A stretch of 64,000 nt of DNA from an uncultured Acidimicrobiaceae bacterium (GCA_947258375.1 CAMYIJ010000026.1:1-64000); one strand, 5' to 3'; shown: positions 13,848 to 22,450, counted from the stretch's first letter. The notes: generated from the sequence alone by a model not told the origin. Numbers and translations: made by a program.

Positions 13848-16409
13848 CTACTCGAAGTCGGCATCGGGGTCGAACCACTCGATCTCGCGTAGCGGTTCGG
13901 GTTCGGGTTCGGGTTCGGGCGCGGCCGCCGGTCCGTCCTCGGGTGGAGTCGCGCCGTCGCCGGCCGGACGGGGAACCGGTGCAGGTGACCCAAACAGGTT
14001 CTGGGCGCGCGCCTGGAGCCGTTGCCATGCTTCGGAGGGATCCGGCGGATGCTCCCGCAGGTAGTCGGGCATATGTCGGATCCACCCCACCGCCCGTAGC
14101 CCGCCGATCATCGCCGCTCCGGCAACGGCGGCGATGCCGACACCGGCCATCAGCACCGCCGACCGGGGTAGCGCCAGCTCGAAGAAGTCCTGTGACACCG
14201 GCAGCAAGAACAGCAGGGCGAGCAATCCCGCCATCGACCAGATCAGGCCCTTCTTCCACGGAAGCAGCGGGCGGCTGACCATGCCGAGGGCGAAGATTCC
14301 GAGGGCGGCGAGCACCAGTGTCGCCAACGTGCGCGCCTCGATGATGCGGTTCCGGCCGACCTCGGACAGTGCGAGGTCGTACGCGATGAAGGTGGCGAGG
14401 CCGGCGGCCACTCCCGTCGGAATCGCGAAGCTGAGGACCCGCTTGACGAAACCCGGCCGCGCCCGCATTGCCGATGGAGCCAACGCCAGGAAGAACGCCG
14501 GGACGCCGATCGTCACTGAGCCGACGAGAGTGAGATGGCGGGGGAGGAAAGGGAAGGGATGCTGTGTCAGGCCCGTCGCCAGGGCGATGAACACCGCATA
14601 GACCGTCTTGGTGACGAACAGGTTGGCTACTCGCTCGATATTCGAGATCACCCGCCTTCCTTCGGCGACCACACCGGGAATCGTGGCGAACGACCCATCC
14701 ACCAGAACGAGCTGGGCCACTGCACGCGAGGCCGGGCTCCCTGAGCCGACGGCGATCCCGATGTCGGCGTCCTTGAGGGCGAGAACGTCGTTGACTCCGT
14801 CGCCGGTCATGGCGACGACGTGGCCCCGCGACTGGAGGGCATCGACCATCGCTCGCTTCTGATGCGGGGTCACCCTGCCGAACACGGTGTTTCGTTCCAT
14901 CACCGCTGCCAGGGCCTCCAGGTCCTCAGGCAGGTTGCGTCCGTCGACCACGTGATCGCTACCCGGTACGCCAACCTCACGGGCGATGGCACCAACCGTA
15001 TCGGGATGGTCTCCCGAGATCACTTTGGCCGTGACGCCCTGTTCGGTGAAGAAACGCATGGTCGCCGACGCTTCGGCGCGCACGGTGTCGCCGAGGACGA
15101 CCAGGGCCACCGGTTCGAGTTCTGCTGGCAGTTGCTCAGTGCCGGCGAGCTGGTGGCGCGTGTGCGCCAGCAACAGCACCCGGCGCCCCTGGGCGGCGTA
15201 TGTCTCGGCCTTGGCGAGCACGGCGGAGCGTCGGGCACCCACTATGTCGGGCGCACCGACCACCCAGGTCCCGTGGCCGTTGAATTCGGCCGCGCTCCAT
15301 TTGCGCGCCGACGAGAACGCCACCGACTCAACTGCGTTCCATCCCGGGGACGGATAGGCGCGCGCCACGGCGCGCATTGTGGCGTTGGGATCCTGCTCGA
15401 CCTTTCCCAGCGCCCCCAGCGCGGGGGCCGGGTCAGTCTCGGTGAGTCTCTCGATACCCTGGACGACGAGCGCCCCCTCGGTCAGGGTTCCGGTCTTGTC
15501 GAAACATATGGTGTCCACCCGGGCGAGCCCCTCGATGGCCGGCAGCTCCTGAACGAGCACGCTGCGGCGTCCCAGCCTTATCACGCCGACGGCGAAAGCA
15601 AGCGATGTCAGCAGCACGAGGCCCTGCGGGATCATCCCTACTGCACCGGCAACGGCCGAGCTCAACGCTTCGGTGAAAGGCGCATCGACCTTCAACTGGC
15701 TCCAGACGAGGAGGGCGATGATGGGCGCGATCACCCAAGTGATGGCACGCAGGATCCAGTCGACGCCGTCGCGCAACTCACTGTTGACCAGTGTGAACTT
15801 CTTGGCCTCCTTGGCGAGGGCCACCGCATAGGCCTCTTCGCCAACCTTGGTTGCCTCGTAGCTGCCGCTTCCAGCGACCACAAAGCTGCCGGAGAGCGCC
15901 GCATCGCCGGGCGACTTCGGGACCGCGTCCGATTCCCCGGTGAGCAGCGATTCGTCGATCTCGAGGCCCGCGGCGGCGTGCACGGTGCCGTCGACCGGGA
16001 GCTGGTCGCCCACCTTCAGCACCACGAGATCGTCCACCACTACCTGCGATACGTCGATGTCCTTGACCGCGCCGTCGCGAAGTACCCCGACCTGAGGTGT
16101 GGTCAGCACCGCCAGCCGATCCAGTGTCGACTTCGCTCGCAGCTCCTGGGTGATGCCGATCAAGGCGTTTGTGACCAGGACGATTCCGAAGAGCGCATCT
16201 CTCGGCTCGCGGACGGCCGCCAGGATCACGACCAGCAAAACGCCGAGCAGGATGTTGAATCGGGTGATCACATTCGCCCGGATGATCTCCGCGGTGCTCC
16301 TGCTGTGCTCGAGCTCGACCCGATTGATCTCACCCCGGGCAACGCGCTCCTTGACCTGTGCGGTGGAGAGGCCCGCCTCAGCGTCGGAATTCAGCACCTT
16401 GGTAGCCAT
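13848..16409 (-). CDS. HAD-IC family P-type cation ATPase (CtpE-like)
   Basis: 853 aa. Actuator TGES (LLTGESDAVPKS), phosphorylation motif CFDKTGTLTEG, hinge MTGDGVNDVLALKDADIGIA and a membrane core with GMIPQGLVLLTSLAFAVG as the M4 segment. Only a short cytoplasmic N-terminus without metal-binding Cys motifs, so not a CPx heavy-metal pump. The overall form and M4 proline segment resemble mycobacterial CtpE, a calcium-uptake ATPase; ion specificity is inference. The C-terminus adds an unusual acidic (Glu-Pro) tail encoded by a hexamer repeat. Leaderless: TAATGT lies 6 nt upstream of the ATG. Confidence 0.85.
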   Translation of the reverse strand: MATKVLNSDAEAGLSTAQVKERVARGEINRVELEHSRSTAEIIRANVITRFNILLGVLLVVILAAVREPRDALFGIVLVTNALIGITQELRAKSTLDRLAVLTTPQVGVLRDGAVKDIDVSQVVVDDLVVLKVGDQLPVDGTVHAAAGLEIDESLLTGESDAVPKSPGDAALSGSFVVAGSGSYEATKVGEEAYAVALAKEAKKFTLVNSELRDGVDWILRAITWVIAPIIALLVWSQLKVDAPFTEALSSAVAGAVGMIPQGLVLLTSLAFAVGVIRLGRRSVLVQELPAIEGLARVDTICFDKTGTLTEGALVVQGIERLTETDPAPALGALGKVEQDPNATMRAVARAYPSPGWNAVESVAFSSARKWSAAEFNGHGTWVVGAPDIVGARRSAVLAKAETYAAQGRRVLLLAHTRHQLAGTEQLPAELEPVALVVLGDTVRAEASATMRFFTEQGVTAKVISGDHPDTVGAIAREVGVPGSDHVVDGRNLPEDLEALAAVMERNTVFGRVTPHQKRAMVDALQSRGHVVAMTGDGVNDVLALKDADIGIAVGSGSPASRAVAQLVLVDGSFATIPGVVAEGRRVISNIERVANLFVTKTVYAVFIALATGLTQHPFPFLPRHLTLVGSVTIGVPAFFLALAPSAMRARPGFVKRVLSFAIPTGVAAGLATFIAYDLALSEVGRNRIIEARTLATLVLAALGIFALGMVSRPLLPWKKGLIWSMAGLLALLFLLPVSQDFFELALPRSAVLMAGVGIAAVAGAAMIGGLRAVGWIRHMPDYLREHPPDPSEAWQRLQARAQNLFGSPAPVPRPAGDGATPPEDGPAAAPEPEPEPEPLREIEWFDPDADFE
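13894..13917. repeat. Hexamer microsatellite (GGTTCG)4
   Basis: Four perfect tandem copies of GGTTCG inside the P-type ATPase gene, read on the minus strand as Glu-Pro repeats in the C-terminal tail. Length changes would stay in frame. Confidence 0.85.
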
Positions 16410-16415
16410 GGTCCG

Positions 16416-16421
16416 ACATTA
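16416..16421 (-). promoter_or_regulatory. -10 element TAATGT, leaderless gene 16409
   Basis: Minus-strand TAATGT ends 6 nt before the P-type ATPase ATG at 16409; no Shine-Dalgarno is visible. Confidence 0.55.
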
Positions 16422-16574
16422 CCGCGTCCGCCGGTTGAGGCACTACGGCGTGGTTTCCATAGCGAGCGCATGTGAATTACACTGATGTAAGCAACGTGCG
16501 CGCAGACGCTGGCGGCTAGTTGCAGCGGCGACTCGAAGTGGATGCTCGAAGGGGCTACTCGAAGGGGCATAGAC

Positions 16575-16964
16575 ATGGCGTTACTGATTGAACAGAGTCC
16601 TGAGACCGCCGCGGATGTGACGGCCGCCGTGGTTGACACCTACACCGCCCGCCGGGAACGGGTCCAGGAGATCCCGTTGGCCGATCTGGTCGCCGGGTCC
16701 GTCTCCGCCGACCTGTCAACGGTCACTGCCGTGGTGGCCGGAGACATGCGGGTAGTCGAGATAGTCGCGGAGGACTACGACGATCTCGAGCGCCTCGCCC
16801 CTGCCACGTGGACGCTGGCCGGGCGTGGCTGGGATGTCATCGTGCTGGTCCCGTGCAACCGGGTCGGTGATGCCCATGCATCGTTGCGCGCGGCCCCGTG
16901 CCGGCTGCAGCCGTGGTGGCTCGACGAGCACGGCGTCTGGTTCGGAGCCCTCGAGACGCCCTAG
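16575..16964 (+). CDS. Hypothetical cytoplasmic protein
   Basis: 129 aa, no recognised family. Starts MALLIEQSPETAADVTAAVV and contains a beta-alpha pattern (STVTAVVAGDMRVVEIVAED, WTLAGRGWDVIVLVPCNRVG) ending WWLDEHGVWFGALETP. No signal peptide. I choose ATG 16575 because GAAGGGG (16561-16567) sits 7 nt upstream; ATG 16542 is a possible longer start. A plausible promoter (TTTCCA 16454-16459, 18 nt, TACACT 16478-16483) lies upstream. The leader holds short direct repeats of CTCGAAGGGGC. Confidence 0.5.
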   Translation: MALLIEQSPETAADVTAAVVDTYTARRERVQEIPLADLVAGSVSADLSTVTAVVAGDMRVVEIVAEDYDDLERLAPATWTLAGRGWDVIVLVPCNRVGDAHASLRAAPCRLQPWWLDEHGVWFGALETP

Positions 16965-17004
16965 CGAGCGGCGCGGCAACGGGCGTTCCCGACCGCGACA
17001 CCTC

Positions 17005-17010
17005 TAGGCT
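17005..17010 (+). promoter_or_regulatory. -10 element TAGGCT, leaderless gene 17017
   Basis: TAGGCT ends 6 nt before ATG 17017, identical to the element before the 3968, 20313 and 55381 genes. Confidence 0.6.
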
Positions 17011-17016
17011 TACCGG

Positions 17017-17967
17017 ATGCCGGCACCGCTATACACCCAAACGGTTATCGCATGTGTCTGGGACTACGACCGCACACTGATCCCGGACAACATGCAGAAC
17101 CCCATCTTCGACGAATACGGCGTCGATCCGGCCGTGTTCTGGGATGAGGTTGAGGGCCTGGTCGACTTTCACCGGGCCCGCGGTGAGATCATCGCCTCCG
17201 ATAAGGCTTATCTGCTCCACATCCTCGCCTATGTCGAGGCGGGGGTCTTCGAAGGCCTCACCAACGACAAGCTCCGGAAGCTCGGCGCCGCGATCAACCC
17301 GTGCCCGGGCATCCCCGAATTCTTCGAGGCCACCAAACAGCGGGCAGCCGCCATCCCCGAGTTCGTCCGCGAAGGAATCAAGGTCGAGCATTACGTCGTC
17401 TCGACCGGATTACGCCCGATCATCGAAGGCAGTCCGATCGCCCCGCACCTCGACGGCATCTGGGCCAACAGCTTCATCGAGTCTTCTGCCGGCCCCGGAT
17501 ATCGCGACCGGCTCCCGGTGGGCGATCGGGGGAGTGCCATCAAGTATCTGAGTTACAGCATCGACAACACCTCGAAGAGTCGGGCGATCTTCGAGATAAA
17601 CAAAGGCGTCAACGTCAATCCCCAAACCGACGTGAATGCCCGCATGGCGGAGTCGCAGCGCAGAGTGCCGTTGCGGAACATGATCTACATTGCCGACGGG
17701 CCATCTGATGTGCCGGTGTTCTCGATTCTCAACACAGCCGGTGGCAAGACTCTCGGCGTCTACGTTCAGGAACCGCGCACCAATCATCGGCAGGTGAAGC
17801 AGCTCCAGGAGCAGGGCCGGATCCAAGGTATGGCCGAGGCCGACTATCGGGAGGGTCAGGGCGCCTACCTCTGGCTTATGGACTCGATCGAGCAGATTGG
17901 CTACGAGATCGTCGAGAACCGCCGCCAGGCCTTTGCCGCCATCCCCAATCCGCCGGGGCATGTTTGA
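17017..17967 (+). CDS. HAD superfamily hydrolase
   Basis: 316 aa. Motif I is WDYDRTLIPDN (DxDxT nucleophile and acid), motif II lies at the strand end YVVSTGLRPIIEGS, and motif III/IV at IYIADGPSDVPVFSIL (two acidic Mg2+ ligands, GPSD). The cap between motifs I and II is helical. Cytoplasmic Mg-dependent phosphatase of unknown substrate. It is followed by a spacer with a 7-bp tandem repeat. Leaderless start supports ATG 17017. Confidence 0.85.
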   Translation: MPAPLYTQTVIACVWDYDRTLIPDNMQNPIFDEYGVDPAVFWDEVEGLVDFHRARGEIIASDKAYLLHILAYVEAGVFEGLTNDKLRKLGAAINPCPGIPEFFEATKQRAAAIPEFVREGIKVEHYVVSTGLRPIIEGSPIAPHLDGIWANSFIESSAGPGYRDRLPVGDRGSAIKYLSYSIDNTSKSRAIFEINKGVNVNPQTDVNARMAESQRRVPLRNMIYIADGPSDVPVFSILNTAGGKTLGVYVQEPRTNHRQVKQLQEQGRIQGMAEADYREGQGAYLWLMDSIEQIGYEIVENRRQAFAAIPNPPGHV

Positions 17968-18069
17968 CTTCATCCAAATCAGGATTTGGATGAGTTGCCC
18001 GGCGCCGACTGCGTCGTCACCTCGGAGTTGTGCGGCCTCTCGGCCGCACTCGTTTTCCCAACCGCGGAA

Positions 18070-18146
18070 TACGGAATACTGAGCACTGAGTACTGAGTAC
18101 TGAGTACTGAGTACTGGGTACTGAGTACTGAATACTGAATACTCCC
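18070..18146. repeat. 7-bp tandem repeat (TACTGAG)n, about 11 units
   Basis: Uninterrupted register of 7-mers from 18070 to 18146: units such as TACTGAG, CACTGAG, TACTGGG and TACTGAA. The period is not a multiple of three and no gene covers it. It ends about 30 nt before the -10 (TAGCCT, 18178-18183) of the 3-hydroxyacyl-CoA dehydrogenase gene, so copy-number change could affect its promoter spacing to upstream elements. Confidence 0.9.
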
Positions 18147-18209
18147 TTCTCGATTCCGCTCTCAGAGACTCCGGCTTTAGCCTGATCGGAACTACTTCGG
18201 AGGCGAATC

Positions 18210-19067
18210 TTGATCAATCGTGTGGGTGTTGTTGGTGGTGGGCAGATGGGTGGCGGGATCGCTGAGGTGTGCGCCAAGGCCGGTCTCGATGTTGTCGTCC
18301 AAGAAGTGAGCGCCGAGCTGGCGGCGGCGTCGCAGGGACGGATCGAGAAGTCGCTCGGCAAGGCAATGGAACGCGGCAAGCTCTCGGAGGAAGAGCGCGA
18401 TTCGGCACTGGGCCGCATGGTGTTTGGGACCGACCTCGCGGCAATGCATGATCGTGATCTCATTGTCGAAGCGGTGGTCGAGAACGAGGAGCTCAAGAAG
18501 ACCCTGTTTTCTCAGCTCGACGAGATTGTGAAGTCGACCGATGCGATCCTGGCATCGAACACGTCGTCGATTCCGATCACGCGGATCGCTCAAGCGACCT
18601 CGCGTCCCGAATCCGTCGTTGGGCTCCACTTCTTCAATCCGGCGACTGTGATGCCGCTCGTCGAGGTTGTGCGCAGCGTCCTGAGTTCTGACGAGGTCGT
18701 GGAACAAGCTGCGGCTTTCGCCACAGATCAGCTGGGCAAGGTGGTGGTGCACGCCAAAGACCGGGCGGGATTCATCGTCAACAAGCTGCTGGTGCCGTAC
18801 ATCATCGACGCCATTGTCATGTACGAGGAGGGGTTCGCCTCCAAGGAGGACATCGATGCCGGGATGGTCAATGGGGCCGCGCATCCGATGGGACCGTTGA
18901 CGCTTTCCGACCTCATCGGACTCGACACGATGCTCTTCGTTGCCGAGTCGCTGTTCGAGGAGTTCCGCGAGGCGCGGTACGCACCACCGCCGCTACTGAA
19001 GCGGATGGTCGAAGCCGGGCTGCTGGGACGCAAGACGGGCCGCGGCTTCTACGACTACTCGTCCTAG
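18210..19067 (+). CDS. 3-hydroxyacyl-CoA (3-hydroxybutyryl-CoA) dehydrogenase
   Basis: 285 aa, the standard length for the single-domain enzyme. TTG start with GGAGG 7 nt upstream. Rossmann NAD-binding motif VGVVGGGQMGGGIAEVCAKA, then EAVVENEELKK, SNTSSIPITRIA, the catalytic GLHFFNPATVMPLVEVV and the C-terminal DRAGFIVNKLLVPYI, which forms the dimeric 3HCDH domain. Oxidises L-3-hydroxyacyl-CoA to 3-oxoacyl-CoA in beta-oxidation or butanoate/PHB metabolism. It could process products of the acyl-CoA pathway at 6-11 kb, but the loci are separate. Confidence 0.92.
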   Translation: MINRVGVVGGGQMGGGIAEVCAKAGLDVVVQEVSAELAAASQGRIEKSLGKAMERGKLSEEERDSALGRMVFGTDLAAMHDRDLIVEAVVENEELKKTLFSQLDEIVKSTDAILASNTSSIPITRIAQATSRPESVVGLHFFNPATVMPLVEVVRSVLSSDEVVEQAAAFATDQLGKVVVHAKDRAGFIVNKLLVPYIIDAIVMYEEGFASKEDIDAGMVNGAAHPMGPLTLSDLIGLDTMLFVAESLFEEFREARYAPPPLLKRMVEAGLLGRKTGRGFYDYSS

Positions 19068-19074
19068 GAGACCA

Positions 19075-19500
19075 CTAGCTGCTCACGCGAGCGGCGCCGT
19101 TGCTCTCGAGCACACGGCTCAGCTGGTCCTTTTTGACGAGACCGGACTGGCGCCACCTCGGTGAGATCTTGTCAGTCGGCGGCTTGGCGGCTTTGCCCTT
19201 CCGTTGCGCCTTCTTCGAGACAGACTTGGTTGCCGTGCCCAGCAGCACGAAGGTAGGCGTCGAGCGGACTCCGAACGCCTGGGCCGCACCGGGAACCTTG
19301 GTCACATCGACCTTCACGATGTGGGCGCTCTCGCCGTATTCGTTGGCGAGCTCGTTGACGATGCCGTCCATCACTCGACACGGGCCACAGTTGACCTGCA
19401 TCAGATCGAGCAGCACCGGCTTGCCGGATTCCAGCATCGGTTGCAGCTCGTCCAGCGAGTCGAGCTTGGACGGTTTCGTTTTCTTGTTGAAGATTCCCAT
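19075..19500 (-). CDS. Thioredoxin family protein
   Basis: 141 aa. Thioredoxin fold with the redox motif CGPC (C38, C41, in LMQVNCGPCRVM), cis-Pro in RSTPTFVLLG and a final basic extension (SKKAQRKGKAAKPPTDKISP) not found in classical thioredoxins. No signal peptide, so cytoplasmic. I start at ATG 19500; a TTG at 19512 would add four residues. Convergent with the dehydrogenase, 7 bp apart, and downstream of uppP on the same strand. Confidence 0.8.
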   Translation of the reverse strand: MGIFNKKTKPSKLDSLDELQPMLESGKPVLLDLMQVNCGPCRVMDGIVNELANEYGESAHIVKVDVTKVPGAAQAFGVRSTPTFVLLGTATKSVSKKAQRKGKAAKPPTDKISPRWRQSGLVKKDQLSRVLESNGAARVSS

Positions 19501-19554
19501 GAGTTTGTCCAACCGCCGGATTGGTTCGTTTATGCCCGCTCGCTCGGTCGGCCG

Positions 19555-20313
19555 CTATACCAGGAACAGGGCGACGGTCCCGAAGCCGACACAGTAGATG
19601 CCGAACGGAGTGAGCCCGGCGCGCCCGATCAAGCGAAGGAGCAGTGCGATCGCCGCGTAACCGGAGACCGCGGCAACCGCCATGCCAACCCAGGTGGCGT
19701 TGCTGACCCCACCGCCGTCCCCGGCGAGTTCCACGAACTCGAGAAGCCCGGCGCCGGCGATGGCCGGGATCCCGAGAAGGAAACTGAAACGGGCCGCCTC
19801 GGCCCGCTCGAAGCCGCGCAGCAGCCCGGTGGCGATCGTGGCGCCGGAGCGGGACACTCCCGGGATCAGCGCGAGCGCTTGGCCCAGGCCGAGTGTGCCC
19901 GCGTCCACGTCGGTGGAGTCGGACATCGTGCGCCGCCCGCGCGGGATCCAGCGGGTGGCGAACAGTGCGACACCGGTGAGCAGCAGCGCAATCGCCACGG
20001 CGGTGGGGTTCTCGTTGAGCGATTCGAAGCCGCTCCTCAGGGTGAGTCCCAACACAACCACCGGGATGGTGCCGATGGCGAGTATCCGGAGCAACCTCTT
20101 GCCCTGGGTGGTGAGCCGCAGGATGTGACTCACCTCGGCTCGGAAGTAGACCAGTACTGCGGCGAGAGTGCCCAGGTGGAGCACAGCCGACGTCGCCAGA
20201 TCCGGACCTTCCCGGCCCAGGACAGCAGGAACCAGCACCAGGTGGCCACTGGATGAAATCGGGAGGAACTCGGTGAGGCCCTGGATGAGCCCCCACAACA
20301 TGGCATCGAACAT
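19555..20313 (-). CDS. uppP: Undecaprenyl-diphosphate phosphatase UppP (BacA)
   Basis: 252 aa integral membrane enzyme that recycles undecaprenyl-PP to undecaprenyl-P for peptidoglycan synthesis. Both family motifs are present: GLTEFLPISSSGHL near the N-terminus (catalytic Glu, Ser) and LIPGVSRSGATI (PGxSRSG) mid-protein, with about eight hydrophobic helices. Leaderless promoter TAGGCT at 20321-20326 (minus) supports ATG 20313. Confers some bacitracin tolerance in other species. Confidence 0.95.
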   Translation of the reverse strand: MFDAMLWGLIQGLTEFLPISSSGHLVLVPAVLGREGPDLATSAVLHLGTLAAVLVYFRAEVSHILRLTTQGKRLLRILAIGTIPVVVLGLTLRSGFESLNENPTAVAIALLLTGVALFATRWIPRGRRTMSDSTDVDAGTLGLGQALALIPGVSRSGATIATGLLRGFERAEAARFSFLLGIPAIAGAGLLEFVELAGDGGGVSNATWVGMAVAAVSGYAAIALLLRLIGRAGLTPFGIYCVGFGTVALFLV

Positions 20314-20320
20314 CCGGCCA

Positions 20321-20326
20321 AGCCTA
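20321..20326 (-). promoter_or_regulatory. -10 element TAGGCT, leaderless uppP
   Basis: Minus-strand TAGGCT separated by 7 nt from the uppP ATG (20313). Confidence 0.6.
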
Positions 20327-20340
20327 GGCCTGAATGTGTC

Positions 20341-20764
20341 TCCCCCCGTTTCACGACGCAGTCGGGGGGAATCCTTCGGATTCCTTGGGAGTTGCTGCGC
20401 AACTCCAAGCGGACGCGCGCGACCAGCGTCCGGCGCCTACGCGTCCGCGCAGCGAGCTGTCCGTCGCGCCTTGGCTGCCCCCTCCGCCTCGCTGCGCTCG
20501 GCACCTCCCCTTTGTGCTGCGCTCGCGAGGGGAGGAGACAGTGTTGTCTCTCCCCCCGTTTCACGACGCAGTCGGGAAACGTTTGGGGGGAGTCCCCGAC
20601 GAAGGAGGGGGAGGGGGGTAGCGGAGGCGCGGGACCAGCGTCTGGCTAGGCGTCCGCGCAGCGAGCTGTCCGCCGCGTCTTGGCTGCCCCCTCCGCCCTC
20701 GTACCTCGGGCACCTCCCCAGCCATCGTCCGCCTGGCGGCGTCCGACGGGGGAGGAGACACACT
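20341..20764. repeat. Two tandem copies of a ~210-bp non-coding module
   Basis: The spacer between uppP and the 20765 gene is built of two related units with a period of 209-210 bp. Shared blocks: TCCCCCCGTTTCACGACGCA plus GTCGGG at 20341 and 20551, and GCGTCCGCGCAGCGAGCTGT plus CCG at 20441 and 20650. Both continue with similar TTGGCTGCCCCCTCCGCC stretches and end in GGAGGAGACA. Frames through it are low-complexity and look non-coding. Copy 1 contains a double hairpin (20368-20406) that also occurs at 26584. Confidence 0.8.
20368..20406. repeat. 39-bp double-hairpin repeat, copy 1
   Basis: Two adjacent perfect hairpins: GGAATCC-TTC-GGATTCC and, after TTG, GGAGTTGC-TGC-GCAACTCC. Identical 39-bp copy at 26584-26622. 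Confidence 0.9.
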
Positions 20765-21274
20765 CTACGGCCGTACCAGGATGGTGGCGCGGTGTTCGGA
20801 GAGGGCGTTGGCGATGGCGGGAGCATGGTCGGGAGGGAAGGCGACGAGGCCGGGGGAGAGCGAGCCGAAACTGCTCGTGGTCGAAGGCGTTACGACGATG
20901 CCGGCAACCTCGAGGTCCGGCGCCCGTGTCGTGATCATGACTTCGCCTCCTGCGCTCGCGGAGACCGGCAGCTCGATGGTCACCGCCCACCAATCCGGAG
21001 GTACCGCGGCCGCCGGCTCGAGCACGCCGTCAACGAGTGGCGTCCCGGCTGCCAGGGCCCGGCCGGCGACCCCGGAGGTGTCTCCGCGCGGCGGCAACAC
21101 GCCGCGAGGGACGTCCCTCCATTCGACGACAACCGCCTCGCCCGCTTCGACGGAGGCAGCCACGAAGGGGTATCTCTCGGTGGGTGGGCCGGTCAGGTCG
21201 AGATATAGGGCCGCGGCGAGGACGGCGGCGGCGGCGAGCCATTGCCAGTACGGAGGTCGGGCGAGCCAGAACAT
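20765..21274 (-). CDS. SAF-domain-like (CpaB/RcpC-type) membrane-anchored protein
   Basis: 169 aa. One N-terminal transmembrane helix (WLAAAAVLAAALYLDL), then ERYPFVAASVEAGEAVVVEW, DVPRGVLPPRGD and VAGRALAAGTPLVDGVLEPA, the pattern of an SAF domain as in CpaB of Flp/tad pili. No other pilus genes are nearby, so it may be an orphan; the assignment rests on this pattern. The leaderless promoter TACGGT (21281-21286, minus) supports ATG 21274. Confidence 0.55.
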   Translation of the reverse strand: MFWLARPPYWQWLAAAAVLAAALYLDLTGPPTERYPFVAASVEAGEAVVVEWRDVPRGVLPPRGDTSGVAGRALAAGTPLVDGVLEPAAAVPPDWWAVTIELPVSASAGGEVMITTRAPDLEVAGIVVTPSTTSSFGSLSPGLVAFPPDHAPAIANALSEHRATILVRP

Positions 21275-21280
21275 GACCCG

Positions 21281-21286
21281 ACCGTA
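21281..21286 (-). promoter_or_regulatory. -10 element TACGGT, leaderless gene 21274
   Basis: Minus-strand TACGGT, 6 nt before the ATG at 21274. Confidence 0.5.
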
Positions 21287-21626
21287 CGCAACGGAGCACC
21301 TCTAGGGAAGAGGGTCGAACTCAGTTTGGACCCTCCCCGTGTCCCTCCCCCGAAGGGGAGGGAGCCTCACGCAAGCAGGGGGAATGGTGGGGGACTTGCG
21401 ATCGGCATCACGGGGAGGGGGCTTTCGGTAGGTTTCCCTACAAAGCCCTGAATCACCGATGCCGCGACCGAACTCTCGGTCGGTTGCTCAAAAGGGCCTC
21501 GAGGGGACGTAGCGCTTTCTTTCGGAAGCTTCTTCGGCAGAGTCAGGACAGGCTGGACGCGTAGTGGCTGCTTACGCGAGCAGGCGATACCGCGTGAAAC
21601 CTGGAGACGGTGTAGTCGGTCCCCCA
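21287..21626. other. Non-coding spacer with three hairpins
   Basis: No convincing gene in either strand. Three perfect hairpins: TCCCTCCCC-CGAA-GGGGAGGGA (21342-21363), GTAGG-TTTC-CCTAC (21428-21441) and CGACCGA-ACTC-TCGGTCG (21465-21482). The first could terminate transcription of the MTA phosphorylase gene read from the right, though it lies about 260 nt past its stop and has no T-run. Confidence 0.5.
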
Positions 21627-22388
21627 TCATGATCCATCGCCTCCACAGTTATGTGTCCCGGCGATTGCCGGGATCATCACGCGCACTGCTGACTTCAGAG
21701 TACCTACCGATGCCTCAAATTGGGTTAGGACCTCTTCATGGGTGACGGGCGGGATGTCGCCGGCCACACCGACGTCGTAGTCGGTGACGACCGAGATGTT
21801 CACGTAGCACATCCCGAGCTCCCGGGTCAGTTGCACTTCGGGTGATTGCGTCATGTTGATGACCTCCCACCCCTGGGAGGCGAAGAACGAGCTCTCGGCG
21901 CGTGTCGAGAATCTTGGGCCCTCGATGACAACCACGGTGCCCCCGTCGTGGGCGGTTCCGCCAACTTCACGAAGCGAATCGAGGGCGACCGCTCGCAGGT
22001 CCTCGCAGTACGGGTCGGCAAAGGAGAGATGCTCGACCTCGGGACCGTCGTAGAACGTGCCGACCCGGCCGCGGGTGGCATCAAACAGCTGATCGCACAC
22101 CACGAAGCTCCGGGGCTCGATGTGGCGCTGCAGGCTTCCGACGGCACACGGCCCGACGACGCACGTTGCGCCTACCTGCTTCATGGCCCACACGTTGGCG
22201 CGGAACGGCACATGCGACGGCGGGAACTGGTGGTCGACGCCGTGACGGGGGAGGAATGCGACCTCGATACCGTCGAGTGTGCCCACTGTCAGAGGTGCCG
22301 CCGGCGCGCCGTACGGAGTGCTGACTTCGATCTGGCGCGCGTCGTCGAGGAACTCGTAGAACCCCGAGCCACCGAAAACACCGATCAT
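21627..22388 (-). CDS. S-methyl-5'-thioadenosine (or thioinosine) phosphorylase
   Basis: 253 aa from ATG 22388 (MIGVFGGSGFYEFLDDARQI). Phosphate-binding GGSG near the start, PRHGVDHQFPPSHVPFRANV, GPCAVGSLQRHIEPRSFVV and the substrate segment EGPRFSTRAESSFF, then INMTQSPEVQLTRELGMCYV (MTQ-E-L, family hallmark of MTAP/PNP), ending with a VTHEEVL stretch. It phosphorolyses MTA in methionine salvage. A longer in-frame start at 22469 would overlap plsY and lacks family similarity. Divergent from plsY. Confidence 0.88.
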   Translation of the reverse strand: MIGVFGGSGFYEFLDDARQIEVSTPYGAPAAPLTVGTLDGIEVAFLPRHGVDHQFPPSHVPFRANVWAMKQVGATCVVGPCAVGSLQRHIEPRSFVVCDQLFDATRGRVGTFYDGPEVEHLSFADPYCEDLRAVALDSLREVGGTAHDGGTVVVIEGPRFSTRAESSFFASQGWEVINMTQSPEVQLTRELGMCYVNISVVTDYDVGVAGDIPPVTHEEVLTQFEASVGTLKSAVRVMIPAIAGTHNCGGDGS

Positions 22389-22438
22389 CAAACGCACCCC
22401 GTCAGATCTCGCCTCCCAGAACGGCGAGCCTACACCCC

Positions 22439-22444
22439 TAGACT
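22439..22444 (+). promoter_or_regulatory. -10 element TAGACT, leaderless plsY
   Basis: TAGACT ends 6 nt before the plsY GTG (22451); no Shine-Dalgarno. Confidence 0.6.
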
Positions 22445-22450
22445 CGTCCT

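Noticed and set aside
14820..16475. 551-codon frame on the plus strand
   Set aside because: Entirely antisense to the P-type ATPase, whose motifs are complete; the peptide is Arg/Gly/His-rich with no family pattern, as expected of high-GC shadows.
18070..18146. CRISPR array
   Set aside because: Repeats are 7 bp with no spacers; no cas genes nearby.
19172..20296. 374-codon minus-strand frame across thioredoxin and uppP
   Set aside because: Frame-shadow of two well-supported genes on the same strand.
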